Origin: CAZXYF01 sp964644705
Lineage (GTDB): Bacteria; Planctomycetota; Brocadiia; SM23-32
Assembly (NCBI GenBank): GCA_964644705.1
Contig: CAZXYF010000163.1
Location: forward strand, 1 to 7,111
Direction: 5' to 3'
DNA length: 7,111 nucleotides
Shown: positions 5,860-7,111 of the stretch, piece by piece
Numbering within the stretch: the stretch's first letter is position 1
Layout: every line of letters starts with the position of its first letter
Position numbers and translations under genes: made by a program
Notes under the pieces: model-generated
Told to the model about the DNA's origin: nothing
Seen by the model: the letters and a program-made list of their open reading frames with translations, nothing else
The model's database searches: none

Positions 5860-6939
5860 TCAATCGGGCGGAGGAGCGGTCGTTTCTCTCTCCACCAGCT
5901 TCGTATCCAGCATAATCTTTTCCCGCGGCCTGTCCTTCTCCGCCCCTTCCATCTTCTGCAAAAGAGCCGTCACCGAGCGTCGCCCGATCGAGCGCAGGGG
6001 AACTTTCATGGTGGTCAAGGAAGGATAACACATGGTGGAGATCTCCGTGTCATCGAACCCGATGATGCTCACGTCGTGGGGCACTCGTTTGCCCGCCTGC
6101 TGGAGTGCCTGCATCACGCCGATGGCAATCTGATCGTTGTGGGCCAGTATGGCCGTCGGGGCCAGCTCCTCCCAGTCATCCTCGAGCCATTCCTGCATCC
6201 GTTTACGGGCGATATTCGTAAATCCTTTAGCATCCCCTTTATCCACGCATTCCCGGTGGAGTTCCGGGCGGGGCTCAATCCCCGCCTCGCGAAGTGCTGC
6301 CTGGTATCCCGCGTGACGTCGTTCTCCGTACTGATTATCGGTCAGAAAATACAGCGAGGCGATGCGTCGATGCCCCAGTTCGATCAATCGCCTCGTTGCC
6401 TGCCGCCCACCACAGTATTCGTCGGCCACCACGGAGATCTCCGTCGGGTGGTCGTACATCACACATACTCTGGGGGTACCCCGGAGCGGTTCCGGCAATT
6501 CTCCGGGGAGTGGGGGAGCGATCACGACGCCATCAATGCTGTCCCATGACTTCTCGCTCGGGAGATCCGGCATCAGCATCATGTCCACGTCGTTCTCACT
6601 GGTGCCATTTCTGATGCCGTGAATACATTCCAGCCAGTAACCGCTCGCGACTCCAAAACTGGTTCCCCAGCAGCCAATAACCCGTCTGGAGGCAACGTTT
6701 TCAGAGTCCGCCACATAGACACCGCTACCGCGTACACGGCGAACCAGATCCTCCTCCTGAAGCCGATCATAGGCTCTGTTGATGGTGCTTGAAGCGAGGC
6801 CGGTGGTCTTCTCCAGTTCCACGAACGTGGGCAGGCGATCCCCCGGACTCAGCTGGCCGGATATGATTTGTTCTTTGAGATTCCGGGCGAGATCCGCCGC
6901 CCCGTTTATAGGGGCCACTACTGGTTCGGTTGTGCTCAT
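5860..6939 (-). CDS. GntR-type HTH / LacI-type sensor hybrid transcriptional regulator
   Basis: This is a one-component cytoplasmic regulator of 359 residues. Residues about 15-77 are a GntR-family winged helix-turn-helix (ISGQLSPGDRLPTFVELEK through STINRAYDRLQEEDLVRR and GSGVYVAD). Residues about 86-350 are a LacI/PBP1-type sugar-binding domain, with VVADEYCGGRQATRRLIELG (171-190), PTAILAHNDQIAIGVMQAL (261-279) and DVSIIGFDDTEIS (289-301) as the most typical segments. The same domain order is known from Bacillus subtilis AraR, the arabinose repressor, and is common in PVC bacteria. The effector is probably a sugar or sugar derivative, but its identity cannot be read here. GGGAG lies 10 bases before the ATG. 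The gene is co-oriented with the operon downstream but separated by 295 bases, so control of that operon is possible, not shown. Confidence 0.92.
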   Translation of the reverse strand: MSTTEPVVAPINGAADLARNLKEQIISGQLSPGDRLPTFVELEKTTGLASSTINRAYDRLQEEDLVRRVRGSGVYVADSENVASRRVIGCWGTSFGVASGYWLECIHGIRNGTSENDVDMMLMPDLPSEKSWDSIDGVVIAPPLPGELPEPLRGTPRVCVMYDHPTEISVVADEYCGGRQATRRLIELGHRRIASLYFLTDNQYGERRHAGYQAALREAGIEPRPELHRECVDKGDAKGFTNIARKRMQEWLEDDWEELAPTAILAHNDQIAIGVMQALQQAGKRVPHDVSIIGFDDTEISTMCYPSLTTMKVPLRSIGRRSVTALLQKMEGAEKDRPREKIMLDTKLVERETTAPPPD

Positions 6940-7027
6940 ATATCTTTTTCTCCCGTTTTATAAACACGCCTCATCTGAAGGCTCATCAACGTTTCTTACA
7001 ACAATTTTTATCCTGCGTCGTGCGGCG

Positions 7028-7045
7028 CTGCCGTAATTGCCGTAA
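7028..7045. repeat. 9-bp tandem duplication
   Basis: CTGCCGTAA (7028-7036) is followed immediately by TTGCCGTAA (7037-7045), so 8 of 9 bases repeat. It lies about 90 bases upstream of the regulator start codon, within the gene-free right edge. The role is unknown; a regulator half-site pair is one possibility. Confidence 0.35.
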
Positions 7046-7074
7046 ATATTCAGTGGACCACGTGCGTTTTGTGA

Positions 7075-7105
7075 TACCCTACTTGCCGGGCTTGTCCCGG
7101 TAGGG
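7075..7105. repeat. right-edge palindromic hairpin, possible dispersed repeat
   Basis: CCCTA (7077-7081) pairs with TAGGG (7101-7105), and CCGGG (7086-7090) pairs with CCCGG (7096-7100) around the loop CTTGT, with CTTG bulged on one side. The flanking GGGGCGTAC at the window end is itself half of a palindrome that could continue outside. The structure is typical of short intergenic palindromic repeats, or of a terminator for a gene beyond the edge. The rest of 6940-7111 shows no gene and no convincing promoter. Confidence 0.45.
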
Positions 7106-7111
7106 GCGTAC

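Noticed and set aside
5707..6549. 280-codon open frame on the plus strand, antisense to the regulator
   Set aside because: It runs through the regulator gene, has a low-complexity Arg/His-rich composition and no domain; the minus-strand regulator is unambiguous.
6945..6990. Possible regulator promoter with TATAAA at the minus-strand sequence GTTTATAAAACG
   Set aside because: The only TTG-type -35 is 21 bases away, and transcription would begin at about the ribosome binding site.

Overview
The window is a compact, single-stranded stretch of bacterial chromosome: every supported gene reads on the minus strand. GC content is moderately high by eye. Three things suggest a PVC-group bacterium (Verrucomicrobiota, Kiritimatiellota or Lentisphaerota): the GntR-HTH/LacI-sensor hybrid regulator, the plant/cyanobacterial-flavoured GlgC, and the diverged RNase HI with an N-terminal extension. 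This is inference from protein style and no single feature proves it. No phage, transposon, CRISPR or toxin gene is visible.

Layout in the direction of transcription (right to left). The right edge (6940-7111) has no gene; it holds a palindromic hairpin that may be part of a dispersed repeat and a 9-bp tandem duplication. A one-component sugar-type regulator follows (5860-6939). A gap of 295 bases (5565-5859) contains GC-rich hairpins and a good sigma70-type promoter with a small palindrome over its -35 box. Next comes a tightly packed run of five genes that looks like one operon: an outer-membrane-type lipoprotein (4710-5564), an unusual RadC (3658-4713, 4-nt overlap), a GHMP sugar kinase (2186-3622), an RNase HI-family protein (1542-2147) and glgC (245-1555, 14-nt overlap). 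A hairpin follows glgC, and then a tRNA-Gly(GCC) gene (37-111) with its own near-ideal promoter.

How the genes might work together. GlgC makes ADP-glucose for glycogen. The GHMP kinase would make a sugar-1-phosphate; its motifs match plant L-arabinokinase better than galactokinase. RadC and RNase HI are nucleic-acid proteins, and the lipoprotein has a LolA/LolB-like look. The operon is therefore functionally mixed, tied together by close spacing and translational overlaps more than by an obvious pathway.

The two most notable points are: (1) a RadC whose N-terminal ~125 residues resemble the C-terminal half of an endonuclease III-type glycosylase, including an Asp in the catalytic position and a four-Cys iron-sulfur-type loop; and (2) a free-standing bacterial kinase with the arabinokinase-type sugar-binding motif in place of the galactokinase one.
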